In this document: piece after piece, positions 10,459 through 19,276 of the stretch
Layout of the letters: each line of letters begins with the position of its first letter
Numbering within the stretch: the first letter of the stretch is position 1
DNA from: Halomonas salipaludis
GTDB taxonomy: Bacteria; Pseudomonadota; Gammaproteobacteria; Pseudomonadales; Halomonadaceae
DNA: 64,000 bases
Assembly: GCF_002286975.1 (NCBI RefSeq)
Contig: NZ_NSKB01000004.1
Location: forward strand, 1 to 64,000
Direction: 5' to 3'
Translations under genes and position numbers: made by a program
The notes under the pieces: model-generated
Databases searched by the model: none
The model's input: only the letters and a program-made list of their open reading frames with translations
Told to the model about the DNA's origin: nothing

Positions 10459-11297
10459 TGGCTATCGAAATTCCCCGTATTCCCCTGGGTGGCTGGATCG
10501 AAGGTGCGCTGACCTGGCTGACCAGCGAATACTCGATGGTCACCCGTGCCATTTCCCGTGCCACCCAGACCGGTATCAACGGCCTCAACGATGCGCTGAT
10601 GTGGCTGCCGCCCTGGGCGCTGCTGCTGATCATCGTGGCAATCTGCTGGAAAGTGGCCAACGCCCGGCTCGCCATCGGCGGTGCCGCCGGCCTGGCGCTG
10701 ATCTGGAACCTGGGCCTGTGGAACCCGATGATCGAGACACTGACCCTGGTGGTGATCGCCACCCTGGTGGCAGTGGTCATCGCCATCCCGGTGGGTATCA
10801 CCGCAGCGCTCTCCGAGCGGCTCTATCGCACCATCATGCCGGTGCTCGACTTCATGCAGACCATGCCGGCCTTCGTCTACCTGATTCCGGCGATCCCGTT
10901 CTTCGGCATCGGCTCGGTCTCGGCGATCTTCGCCACGGTGATCTTCTCCATGCCACCGGCGATCCGCTTCACCACCCTGGGCATACGCCAGGTGCCCAAG
11001 GAGCTGATCGAAGCCGCCGACGCCTACGGCGCCACCCGCGGCCAGAAACTGGTCAAGGTGCAGCTGCCGCTGTCGCTGCCGACGGTGATGGCAGGCATCA
11101 ACCAGACCATCATGCTGGCGCTATCGATGGTGGTCATCGCCGCCATGATCGGCGCCGACGGCCTGGGCAGCGAAGTGTGGCGCGCCATCCAGCGGCTGCG
11201 CCCCGGCGACGGCTTCGAGGCGGGCATCGCAGTGGTCATTCTGGCCATGCTGCTCGACCGCCTGACCCAGGCGCTGAGCAAGGAACGCAAGTCGTAA
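10458..11297 (+). CDS. proW: Glycine betaine ABC transporter permease
   Basis: A 279-aa inner-membrane permease of the ProW/OpuAB type. It has about six membrane segments and the EAA-type cytoplasmic loop (ELIEAADAYGATRGQKLVKVQLP) that contacts ProV. Two tandem ATGs occur (10455 and 10458). The second is preferred because AGGAG (10446-10450) is 7 nt away, and it overlaps the proV stop codon, indicating translational coupling. Confidence 0.92.
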   Translation: MAIEIPRIPLGGWIEGALTWLTSEYSMVTRAISRATQTGINGLNDALMWLPPWALLLIIVAICWKVANARLAIGGAAGLALIWNLGLWNPMIETLTLVVIATLVAVVIAIPVGITAALSERLYRTIMPVLDFMQTMPAFVYLIPAIPFFGIGSVSAIFATVIFSMPPAIRFTTLGIRQVPKELIEAADAYGATRGQKLVKVQLPLSLPTVMAGINQTIMLALSMVVIAAMIGADGLGSEVWRAIQRLRPGDGFEAGIAVVILAMLLDRLTQALSKERKS

Positions 11298-11371
11298 GAC
11301 CAGGGTGGCCCCTTGAATCCATTCGCCCGGGCCGCCATGGTGTAGTAGTGAACTACTCAGAGGGGAAGAAT

Positions 11372-12244
11372 ATGAAGAAGCAAGCGCTGAATCGCCATAT
11401 CCGCACCACCAGCCTGGCGCTGGCCGCGGGCGTCGGCCTCACCGCCGCCGGCGCTGCCCAGGCCCAGGACTCGGTCAATTTGGCCTACGTCGAATGGGCT
11501 TCGGAAGTCGCTTCCACCAACGTAGTGCGCGCCGTGCTCGAACAGGCCGGCTATGAGGTCGACATGACTTCACTGTCTGCCGCCGCCATGTGGCAGGCAC
11601 TCTCCACCGGCGATGCCGACGCCATCGTCGCCGCCTGGCTGCCCACCACCCACGCCGAATATCTCGAGCGGGTCGGCGATGACGTCGAAGACCTCGGTCC
11701 CAACCTGGACGGCACCAAGCTTGGCCTGGTGGTCCCCGAGTACACCGACGTCGACTCCATCGAGGACCTCAACGACAACGCCGATCTGTTCGACGGCGAG
11801 ATCATCGGTATCGATCCCGGCGCCGGCCTGATGGGTCTGACCGAGGACGTGGTCGACGAGTACGACCTCGATCTGCGTCTGCGCAGTGGCAGCGATGCCA
11901 CCATGGTCGCCGCGCTGAGCAGCGCCATCAACAACGAGGAAGACATCGTCGTCACCAGCTGGACACCACACTGGATGTTCGCCCGCTGGGACCTCAAGTA
12001 CCTCGACGATCCGCAAGAGATCTACGGTGGCGCCGAGCAGATCCACACCGTGGTACGCCAGGGCCTCGGCGATGATATGCCCGAAGTGCATGCCATCCTC
12101 GATGCCTTCGAGTGGACGCCCGAGCAGATGGGCGAGGTCATGCTGATGAACCAGGAGGACGACTCCGACCCCTATGAAAACGCCCAGCAGTGGGTTGAAG
12201 ACAACCAGGATCTGGTCGAGGAGTGGCTCTCCGCCGCAGAATAA
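11372..12244 (+). CDS. proX: Glycine betaine-binding periplasmic protein
   Basis: A 290-aa OpuAC-family binding protein for the ProVW importer. The signal peptide ends near AAGAAQAQ, and the mature protein begins DSVNLAYVEWASEV. Trp-containing motifs (VEWASE, AAWLPTTH, SWTPHWMF) are candidates for the aromatic cage around the trimethylammonium group. The mature protein is very acidic, as expected for a periplasmic protein of a halophile. The ATG at 11372 follows AGAGGGGAAG. A strong terminator follows. Confidence 0.9.
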   Translation: MKKQALNRHIRTTSLALAAGVGLTAAGAAQAQDSVNLAYVEWASEVASTNVVRAVLEQAGYEVDMTSLSAAAMWQALSTGDADAIVAAWLPTTHAEYLERVGDDVEDLGPNLDGTKLGLVVPEYTDVDSIEDLNDNADLFDGEIIGIDPGAGLMGLTEDVVDEYDLDLRLRSGSDATMVAALSSAINNEEDIVVTSWTPHWMFARWDLKYLDDPQEIYGGAEQIHTVVRQGLGDDMPEVHAILDAFEWTPEQMGEVMLMNQEDDSDPYENAQQWVEDNQDLVEEWLSAAE

Positions 12245-12286
12245 GGCAGCCACGTAGCGCTGCGACCCCGTTCGCAGCGTCGCAAT

Positions 12287-12320
12287 AAAAGGGGATGGCC
12301 AGGTTGGCCATCCCCTTTTT
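12287..12320. terminator. Bidirectional terminator between proX and the SLC13 gene
   Basis: A perfect 15-bp stem (12287-12301 with 12305-12319) and a 3-nt loop, with an A-tract on one side and a T-tract on the other. It sits between two convergent genes and can serve both. Confidence 0.92.
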
Positions 12321-12327
12321 CATGGCT

Positions 12328-14181
12328 TCACAGCGGCCACACCAGCATGATCATCGGAATCGACACCACCAGCACCACCAGCGACAGCGGCAGGCCGAGC
12401 TTCCAGTAGTCGCTGAAGCGGTAGCCTCCCGGCCCCATCACCAGCGTATTCGACTGGTGGCCGATGGGTGTCAGGAAGGCGCAGGAGGCGCTTACCGCCA
12501 CCACCATCAGGAACGGGTCGAGCGACAGCCCGAAGCCGCTCGCCAGGCTAGCGGCTATCGGCGCCATCAAAAGCGCCGCGGCGGCATTGTTGATCACGTT
12601 GGAGAGCAGCGTAGAGATCACGAACAGTGCCGCCAGGGTGGCCACCGGCGGCCAGCCGCTACCCAGCGCCAGCATCGCCTCGGCAATCAGCGCCGCGCCA
12701 CCGCTGGTATCCAGCGCTTCGCCCACCGGCAGCATTGCCGCCAGCAGCACGATTACCGGCCCGTCGATGGCCTGATAGCCATCGCGTAGCGGCAATACGC
12801 CGACCAGCAGCGACACCAGCGCCGCGGTGGAGAGCGCCACCGCCGCCGGCAACAGGTCGGTGAGCATGGCGATGATCGCCAGCAGGAAGATGCCCAGCGA
12901 CAGCAGCAGCATGCGCGGCTGGCCGATGGTCAGATTGCGATTGGCCAGCGGCAGGCAGCCCAGCGTCGCCAGGCTTTCGGACAGCCCGCCCTCGTCACCC
13001 TGCAGCAGCAGCACGTCGCCAGCCTTGAAGCGGATCTCGCGCAGGCGCTGCTTGAGCCGTGCGCCGTCGCGGGCCACCGCCACCAGATGCAGGCCGTGCT
13101 GGTTCTGCAAGCGCAGCTGCACCACGGTGCGGTTGACCATCATCGAGTCGTTGCGCACCACCGCCTCGACCAGCTGCAGGCCTTCGGTATCGACCCCGTT
13201 GCGCTTCTTCTTGCCCTGCTTGTCCTTGTTATCCTGCGCCTCCTCCTCTCGCCCCGTCTGCTTGGCGGTATCAGCATCCTTCTCTTCGTCCTCGGCCTCC
13301 GCCCCCAGCGACAGTCCCGCCTTGTCCTCGAGCAGCTTCATCTCCTCGGGGCCGCCCTCCACCAGCAGGATATCGCCTTCACGCAGGCTGCCGTGGAAGG
13401 CGTGGCCAGCACGCCGCTGATCATCACGCACCACTGCGACTACCGGAATAGTCTCTTCCACGGCATCATGCAGCTCGCGTAGGGTCCAGCCGATGGCCTT
13501 GGCCTCCTCGCCGACCTTGAGTTCAACCAGATAGTTGGCGGTATCGAACAGCTCTTCGGCGGACGACTGCCCCTCGCGGCGCGGTGTCAACCGCCAGCCC
13601 ACCAGCACGATGAAGGCCAGCCCTACCGCCGCGACCACTACGCCAACGGGAAAGAACGAGAACATGCCGAAGTTGTCGCCGGTCTGGGCGCCGCGGTAGC
13701 TGGCAATGATGATATTGGGCGGGGTACCGATCAGCGTCATCAGGCCGCCCAGCAGCGAGCCGAAGGCCAGCGGCATCAGCAGCAGCGAGGGTGAACTGTT
13801 GTGTTCGCGGGCCATGCGCATCGCCACCGGCAGCAGCAGTGCCAGCGCCCCGACGTTGTTCATTACCGCCGAGAGCACCGTGACGGTACCGGTCAACACC
13901 AGCAGCTGCAGCACCAGCCGCTCGCCCACCTTGAGCGCCTGCTCGGCAATCACGTCGACCAGCCCCGAGCGTTCGAAGCCCTTGCTCAGCACCAGCACAG
14001 CGGCCACGGTAATCACCGCCGGATGGCCGAAGCCCATGAACGCGTCGTCGGCCTCCACCAGCCCCAGCATCACCGACGCCAGCAGCGCCGTGAGTGCTAC
14101 CAGGTCGTAGCGGAAACGCCCCCAGACGAAGGCCGCCAGGGTGAGTCCCAGAACGATGAACACCAGCGTACTGTCGGCCAC
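12328..14181 (-). CDS. SLC13-type anion permease with two RCK_C domains
   Basis: A 617-aa inner-membrane transporter of the divalent anion/Na+ symporter (SLC13, ArsB/NhaD-like) superfamily. Two membrane halves (about residues 1-190 and 400-617) carry the family motifs LIGTPPNIIIASY and TPIGHQSNTLVMGPGGY. Between them are two TrkA-C/RCK_C regulatory domains. A highly charged, probably disordered linker of about 35 residues, rich in Glu and Lys, separates these domains. The start is GTG at 14181 with GGGAGGTGA upstream. The substrate is unknown; sulfate, dicarboxylates or other anions are possible. Confidence 0.85.
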   Translation of the reverse strand: MADSTLVFIVLGLTLAAFVWGRFRYDLVALTALLASVMLGLVEADDAFMGFGHPAVITVAAVLVLSKGFERSGLVDVIAEQALKVGERLVLQLLVLTGTVTVLSAVMNNVGALALLLPVAMRMAREHNSSPSLLLMPLAFGSLLGGLMTLIGTPPNIIIASYRGAQTGDNFGMFSFFPVGVVVAAVGLAFIVLVGWRLTPRREGQSSAEELFDTANYLVELKVGEEAKAIGWTLRELHDAVEETIPVVAVVRDDQRRAGHAFHGSLREGDILLVEGGPEEMKLLEDKAGLSLGAEAEDEEKDADTAKQTGREEEAQDNKDKQGKKKRNGVDTEGLQLVEAVVRNDSMMVNRTVVQLRLQNQHGLHLVAVARDGARLKQRLREIRFKAGDVLLLQGDEGGLSESLATLGCLPLANRNLTIGQPRMLLLSLGIFLLAIIAMLTDLLPAAVALSTAALVSLLVGVLPLRDGYQAIDGPVIVLLAAMLPVGEALDTSGGAALIAEAMLALGSGWPPVATLAALFVISTLLSNVINNAAAALLMAPIAASLASGFGLSLDPFLMVVAVSASCAFLTPIGHQSNTLVMGPGGYRFSDYWKLGLPLSLVVLVVSIPMIMLVWPL

Positions 14182-14261
14182 GGCTTTCTCACCTCCCTGT
14201 TGAGCAACACCGTCACCAGCACAACAGGACAGGCTTTCGAGCGCCAGTATTATTTAGCATA

Positions 14262-14279
14262 GCCCCGCCGAAGCGGGGC
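14262..14279 (-). terminator. Terminator of the acyl-CoA synthetase operon
   Basis: A 7-bp GC-rich stem (14262-14268 with 14273-14279) and a 4-nt loop lie about 35 nt after the last crotonase gene on the minus strand, followed by an AT-rich tract. Confidence 0.55.
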
Positions 14280-14313
14280 CTTGGCACCATCCGCTGGATA
14301 CCGCCGGCAGTGA

Positions 14314-15120
14314 CTACCTGGCCATCTTCTCCAACATGCGATTGACCGCGTCTAGATGCTCCGGCTCGTTATGGCACATGCCCTGGAAGGTCGCGCACAG
14401 ATCGAGAAAGTCCTTGAGCTCCATGCGACTGCCCTGCTTCATCAGGCGCTTGGTGAGTCGCGTCGCCTTGGGCGGCTGGGCGGCAAACTGCGCCGCTAGC
14501 TCGCCTACCCGGCTAAGCAGCGCATCATGCGCGACTACCTCGAGCACAATGCCGTACTCGCGGGCCTCCTCGGCGCCGACCACCCGCCCCGAGAGGGTCA
14601 GTTCGAAGGCGCGCTGATAGCCGATCAGGCGCTGCAGGAACCAGGCGCCACCGTCGCCGGGGATGATCCCCAGGTTGAGGAAGGTCTCGCCGAACTTGGC
14701 TCTGTCCGAGGCGATACGAACATCGGCCATATTGGCCAGGTCGAAGCCCGCACCGATGGCCGGGCCGTTGACCGCGGCAATGATCGGTACTTCGACGCCC
14801 TGCAGCGCCAGCGGGATGCGCTGGATACCGCGCCGGTAGCGCTCGGCGACCTCGGCCACGTCGCCGGCGAAGTCGCCGCCGCGCTGGGCCATGTCCTTGA
14901 CGTTGCCGCCGGCGCTGAACGCCGAGCCGGCGCCGGTGATCACCAGCACCGAGACCTCGTCGCAGCGGTTGACCCACTCGGCCACGGCGACGATATCGTC
15001 GACCAGCCCGGTGCCGGTCAGGGCGTTGCGCACGTCGTGACGATCCAGGGTCAGGGTCGCCACGCGCGCCTCCAGGGTCAGCCTGGCGTCAGTCAGCGAA
15101 GGCAACGGCACAGTGGTCAT
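14314..15120 (-). CDS. Enoyl-CoA hydratase/isomerase family protein (crotonase)
   Basis: A 268-aa crotonase-fold protein. The two oxyanion-hole segments are visible (SAFSAGGNVKDM near residue 70 and AAVNGPAIGAGFDLANMAD near residue 120), followed by FGETFLNLGIIPGDGG. It is the last gene of a three-gene operon. Its ATG at 15120 overlaps the stop codon of the acyl-CoA synthetase gene (ATGA). It probably acts on the CoA ester made by that enzyme; the exact substrate is not known. Confidence 0.85.
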   Translation of the reverse strand: MTTVPLPSLTDARLTLEARVATLTLDRHDVRNALTGTGLVDDIVAVAEWVNRCDEVSVLVITGAGSAFSAGGNVKDMAQRGGDFAGDVAEVAERYRRGIQRIPLALQGVEVPIIAAVNGPAIGAGFDLANMADVRIASDRAKFGETFLNLGIIPGDGGAWFLQRLIGYQRAFELTLSGRVVGAEEAREYGIVLEVVAHDALLSRVGELAAQFAAQPPKATRLTKRLMKQGSRMELKDFLDLCATFQGMCHNEPEHLDAVNRMLEKMAR

Positions 15121-17297
15121 GACGGGGTCTCCTGGGTCGGGGAATCGAGGATGATGCGCGCATCGACCAGCGCATAGCCATCGGCGTTGGCAATCACCGG
15201 ATTGAGGTCCAGCTCGGCGATCTCTGGATACGCCGAGACGATGCTCGAGACGCTCAGCAGCAGCGCCACCAGCGCCTCGCGGTCCACCGCCTGCTCGCCG
15301 CGCACGCCATCGAGAATCTTGCGCGCCTTGATCTGGTCGACCATTGAGCGCGCATCGAAGGGCGACAGCGGAATCGCCCGGAAGGCCACGTCCTCCAGCA
15401 CTTCGACGAAGATACCACCAAGGCCGAACATCAGCACCGGACCGAAGATCGGGTCGCGGCTCACGCCGACGATCACCTCGACGCCCTTGGGCGCCATCGG
15501 TGCCACCAGCACCCCTTCGATCTCGGCGTCTGGGTCGTAGGCGCGACACGACGCCAGGATCGCCTCCCGCGCCGCACTGAGTGCCGCTTCGCCAACCAGG
15601 TTAAGGCGCACCCCGCCGGCATCGGACTTGTGCAGAATGTCCTTGGAGACCACCTTCATCGCCAGCGGCACTTCACCAAATTCGGCGACCACTGCGGCCA
15701 GTTGCTCGGGCCCCGTGACCAGCCGCTCCTCGAGCACCGGCACACCGTGGGCGCGTAGCAGCGCCTTGGCCTCGGGCTCGAGCAGGTCGCGGCCGGCAGC
15801 CAACGCAGCATGGATGGCTGTCGCGCTGTCGGGGTCGCGGGGCACCGCCGGCGGCAGACGATGGGCGCGGCTGGCATTCAGATAGTGGCCGCGCTCGCCA
15901 AGCGCCGCCAGCAGCCGCACGGCGTGTTCGATGGAGGCGTAGATCGGCAGCCCCGCTTCGTGCAGGCGACGCAGCGCCGGCGGCTTGACCGGGGTATAGA
16001 GGCTGTAGATCACCAGCGGCTTGGTGATCGCCTTGGCCAGATCGACCATCGCCTCGGCGCCGCGCATCTCATCGCCCAGCAGCGACTCGGCGAAGCGGAT
16101 GCTGTAGCCGCCGAACATGCCGACCAGAAACACGCTGTCGACGTTATCGTCGGCGGCAACGATCTCCATGCAGGTCGCCAGCAGCGAGGGATTGGCGTCG
16201 GTGGAGCCGGCCACGTCCACCGGATTGACGGTAGACGCCTGGGGGAACAGGATCGCGCGCAGCCGGTCACGGGTCGCCTCGCTGAGCTCGGCGAGCTCCA
16301 GGCCCGCCTCGGCCAGCCGGTCGGAGGCGATAGTGGCCTGGCCGCCGCCGTCGGAAATTACCGCCACGCGCTTGCCGCTGGCCTTCTGCAGCAGCCCAAG
16401 CCCCTCGGCCACCGGCAGGATCTCGTCGGAGTACTGCACCACGCTGACCCCGGCCTGCTTGAGCAGGTCCACGGTCATGGCGTAGCTGCCGGCCAGCGCC
16501 CCGGTGTGCGAGCTGGCGGCCTTCTGGCCCTGCTCCGTGGAGCCCGACTTGTAGACCACCACCGGCTTCATGGCGGTCACCTCACGGGCCACGTCGAGGA
16601 ACTTGCGACCGTCGCGAAAGCCTTCGACGTAGAGCGTCGCCACCCGGGTATGTTCGTCCTCGCCCAGGTAGCGCAGGTAGTCGTTGAAGCCGATGTCGCT
16701 CTGATTGCCGGGACCAACGTAGGTCGAGAAGCCCACCTGGCCGTTGTGCTGAGCCTCCAGCGCCAACGACAGCAGCATATTGCCCGACTGCGAGATGATG
16801 CCCACGTCGCCGGGGCGCACGTTGTCCAGCGCCAGCAGGTTGATGCGATGGTGGAGATTGAAGATCCCCGAGGTATTGGGGCCGATGATGCGTACGCCGT
16901 GGGCGCGCGCCTTGTCCATCATCGCCTGTTCCAGGGCCGCCCCCTCGCCGCCGATCTCGGCGAAGCCGCTGGCCAGTATCACCGCGCCCTTGATGCCGCG
17001 CCGCCCGCACTCGGCGATCAGCTCCGGCACGCTGGCCGCCGGCGTGCAGATCAGCGCCAGTTCGGGGCTGCCGGGGATCGCCGTCACCGTCGGCCAGGCT
17101 TTGACGCCGAGGATCATGTCGGCCTTGGGATTGACCGGATAGATGTCACCGCGGTAGCCATCCTTGATCAGGCCGACCATGGCCTTGTAGCCACGCTTGG
17201 TGGGATCGGACGAGGCGCCGATCACGGCGATGCCGGTGGGCGCCAGAATATCGTGCAGCGGGCTGCGGCTCGGCAGGTGTCCTTCGATGGGGTTCAT
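15117..17297 (-). CDS. ADP(NDP)-forming acyl-CoA synthetase, fused subunits
   Basis: A 726-aa fused enzyme of the ADP-forming acyl-CoA synthetase family. The CoA-binding Rossmann domain comes first (GIAVIGASSDPTKRGYKAM), then the succinyl-CoA ligase-like domain with the phospho-His segment (KAASSHTGALAGS). The C-terminal ATP-grasp domain contains VVSKDILHKSDAGGVRLNL. It ligates a carboxylic acid to CoA using ATP. The ATG at 17297 is preferred over a GTG at 17303 because AAGGGG then lies 8 nt upstream. It is flanked by two crotonases. An ADP-forming synthetase paired with a crotonase also occurs in ferulate degradation of Sphingobium (FerA/FerB), a possible but unproven role here. Confidence 0.85.
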   Translation of the reverse strand: MNPIEGHLPSRSPLHDILAPTGIAVIGASSDPTKRGYKAMVGLIKDGYRGDIYPVNPKADMILGVKAWPTVTAIPGSPELALICTPAASVPELIAECGRRGIKGAVILASGFAEIGGEGAALEQAMMDKARAHGVRIIGPNTSGIFNLHHRINLLALDNVRPGDVGIISQSGNMLLSLALEAQHNGQVGFSTYVGPGNQSDIGFNDYLRYLGEDEHTRVATLYVEGFRDGRKFLDVAREVTAMKPVVVYKSGSTEQGQKAASSHTGALAGSYAMTVDLLKQAGVSVVQYSDEILPVAEGLGLLQKASGKRVAVISDGGGQATIASDRLAEAGLELAELSEATRDRLRAILFPQASTVNPVDVAGSTDANPSLLATCMEIVAADDNVDSVFLVGMFGGYSIRFAESLLGDEMRGAEAMVDLAKAITKPLVIYSLYTPVKPPALRRLHEAGLPIYASIEHAVRLLAALGERGHYLNASRAHRLPPAVPRDPDSATAIHAALAAGRDLLEPEAKALLRAHGVPVLEERLVTGPEQLAAVVAEFGEVPLAMKVVSKDILHKSDAGGVRLNLVGEAALSAAREAILASCRAYDPDAEIEGVLVAPMAPKGVEVIVGVSRDPIFGPVLMFGLGGIFVEVLEDVAFRAIPLSPFDARSMVDQIKARKILDGVRGEQAVDREALVALLLSVSSIVSAYPEIAELDLNPVIANADGYALVDARIILDSPTQETPS

Positions 17298-17299
17298 GT

Positions 17300-18094
17300 T
17301 CACTGCCCCTTGAAGCGCGGCGTACGCTTCTCGGCGAAGGCATCGACGCCCTCCTGCCAGTCATCGGTAGTCGAGCAGGTGAAGACCGCATCCAGCTCCT
17401 GCTGCAGCTGGCTTTCCAGCCCGGTTTCGCTGGCCTGGTTGACCAGCCGCTTGAGCATCGCCATGGATACCGGCGCCTGCTTGGCCAGGGTCTGGGCCAG
17501 CCGCTCGGCCTCCTGGAGCAGCGACGCGGCCGGCCAGTGGTCGCTGGCCAGGCCGATGCGGGTGGCCTGCTCGCCGTCGACCCGCTTGCCGGTATAGAGC
17601 AGTTCGCGCGCCATGCCCAGGCCCACCAGCTGTGGCAGCAGCTTGGAAACGCCGCCACCCACGCAGGTACCGATGCTGGTCTCGGGAAAGCCCAGCTGCG
17701 CCTCATCGGCCATCACGATGAAATCGCAGGCCACCGCCATTTCGGCCCCAGCGCCCAGCGCATAGCCGTTGACCGCGGCGATCACCGGCTTGTCGAGGCG
17801 CAGGATCGCCTCGCACACGTCGTTGCCCAGCTGCAGGTACTGGCGGCGCTGGTAGAGGGTCCGCGCGGCACCGCCGTGCTCCTTCATGTCGGCCCCGACG
17901 CAGAAGGCCCGGCCTTCGCCGGTGAGGATCACCGCGCGCACATCGGGATCGCGCTCGGCGACTGTCAGGGCATCGAGCAGCTCGCGATAGAGCCCTTCGA
18001 CGACGGCATTGAGGCGCTGGGGACGGTTGAAACGAATGATAGTGACCGGCGTGCGGTGCTCGACGATCAGGGTCTCATAGGCGGGGCGGCGCAT
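17300..18094 (-). CDS. Enoyl-CoA hydratase/isomerase family protein (crotonase)
   Basis: A 264-aa crotonase and first gene of the synthetase operon. The oxyanion-hole motifs are AFCVGADMKEHGG and AAVNGYALGAGAEMAVACD, followed by LGFPETSIGTCVGGG. It is clearly distinct from the second crotonase at 14.3 kb, so the pathway may use two different hydration, isomerisation or lyase steps. The ATG at 18094 follows CCAAGGAGC. It is divergent from an RpiR-family regulator. Confidence 0.87.
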   Translation of the reverse strand: MRRPAYETLIVEHRTPVTIIRFNRPQRLNAVVEGLYRELLDALTVAERDPDVRAVILTGEGRAFCVGADMKEHGGAARTLYQRRQYLQLGNDVCEAILRLDKPVIAAVNGYALGAGAEMAVACDFIVMADEAQLGFPETSIGTCVGGGVSKLLPQLVGLGMARELLYTGKRVDGEQATRIGLASDHWPAASLLQEAERLAQTLAKQAPVSMAMLKRLVNQASETGLESQLQQELDAVFTCSTTDDWQEGVDAFAEKRTPRFKGQ

Positions 18095-18190
18095 CTGTGC
18101 TCCTTGGCGAATGCCCGAGGGATTGACAAACAGAACATAAGTGTCGCAGATAAAACATTAACGGCACGTTTGTATCACCGGCATGCTAGG

Positions 18191-18223
18191 GGTGAGCCTC
18201 ACCACGTGTCAATACGTACGTAT
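18191..18223. promoter_or_regulatory. Two palindromes in the divergent crotonase/RpiR promoter region
   Basis: GGTGAGCCTCACC (18191-18203) and ATACGTACGTAT (18212-18223) are perfect palindromes between the divergent genes. They are good candidates for binding sites of the adjacent RpiR-type regulator. Confidence 0.4.
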
Positions 18224-18322
18224 CACTATTTTATTAATACCGATGCATCTGTAACACTCATCGCCGCGGCAATGCGTTACAATGCCGCCCCCATCGAGCA
18301 GCCGGATAACAACGAGGTCACG

Positions 18323-19219
18323 ATGACGAAGGATCACGCCACCGCTCACATCACCACCCTCGATGCCGTCAATCAGGCCCTTGCCGAGCGCTATTCGGAG
18401 CTCAGCCCACAGCTCAAGCTGGCCGCACGCTACGTGCTCGACCACCCCATGGAGATCGCCTTCCAGTCGATCCGCAAGTCGGCCGCCGCCGCCGAGGTGA
18501 CCTCATCAACGCTGATGCGGCTGGCCAAGCGACTGGGCTTCGACAGCTACGAACAGTTCCGCGAGATCTTTCAGTCGGCGGTTCAGGCCGGTCCCATCGA
18601 GCTCTCGGGGCGCGCCTCGAGCCTCAAGGCGCTGGCCGGGAGCGACGATCAGGTGTTCGTCGACGTGGGTGATACCGCCTTCGACAATATCGGCCGGCTG
18701 TTCACCGCCGATATGCAGCCCAAGGTCCGCGATGCCGCCGAGCGCCTGCTGGCCGCAGGCAAGGTGGCGGTGGTGGGATTTCGCGACGCCTTCGCCTGTG
18801 CCTACCACTTCGCCTACGTGGGGCGCATCGCGATGCCCAACGTACAGCTGATTCGTGGCCAGGAAGGCGGATTGCTCACCGAGCTTGCCACCTTCGGCGA
18901 GGGAGACGTAGTGGTAGCCTTCGGCTTCGACCCCTACTGCGCCGAAACCGTCAGAGCCCTGGAAGTCACCCGCGCCAACGGCGTCGAGGCCATCGTGGTC
19001 ACCGACACCCTGCGCTCACCGCTGGTACCCGGCGCCGCGCTGACCTTTAATATCGCCACCGCCACACCGCACTTTTTCCCGTCGATCCTCTCGGCGATCA
19101 CCCTGATCGAGGCGATCCTCGCCGAGTGTGTGGCCTACGGGCCGGAAGCGCTGGTCGACAACGTCACCCGCTTCGAATCGCGGATGCGCGAGCTCGGCGC
19201 CTATGTCGATCTGGAGTAG
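18323..19219 (+). CDS. MurR/RpiR-family transcriptional regulator
   Basis: A 298-aa regulator with an N-terminal RpiR-type helix-turn-helix (about residues 15-85, with IRKSAAAAEVTSSTLMRLAK). A C-terminal SIS sugar-isomerase-like domain follows (KVAVVGFRDAFACAYHFAY ... DVVVAFGFDPY). The SIS domain usually senses a phosphorylated sugar or a metabolite of the controlled pathway. It is divergent from the crotonase/acyl-CoA synthetase operon and probably controls it. The ATG at 18323 follows GAGG. Confidence 0.87.
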   Translation: MTKDHATAHITTLDAVNQALAERYSELSPQLKLAARYVLDHPMEIAFQSIRKSAAAAEVTSSTLMRLAKRLGFDSYEQFREIFQSAVQAGPIELSGRASSLKALAGSDDQVFVDVGDTAFDNIGRLFTADMQPKVRDAAERLLAAGKVAVVGFRDAFACAYHFAYVGRIAMPNVQLIRGQEGGLLTELATFGEGDVVVAFGFDPYCAETVRALEVTRANGVEAIVVTDTLRSPLVPGAALTFNIATATPHFFPSILSAITLIEAILAECVAYGPEALVDNVTRFESRMRELGAYVDLE

Positions 19220-19226
19220 TAAAACG

Positions 19227-19256
19227 ACGGCGCCCGCCTGAAAAGGCGGGCGCCGT
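19227..19256. terminator. Bidirectional terminator between RpiR gene and qor
   Basis: A perfect 12-bp stem (19227-19238 with 19245-19256) and a 6-nt loop between two convergent genes. Confidence 0.8.
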
Positions 19257-19276
19257 GGAGGTCTACAGCGAGCTGT

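Noticed and set aside
15810-17597. A 595-codon plus-strand frame opposite the acyl-CoA synthetase
   Set aside because: It is antisense to a well-supported enzyme, with low-complexity His/Gly/Ala composition typical of shadow frames.
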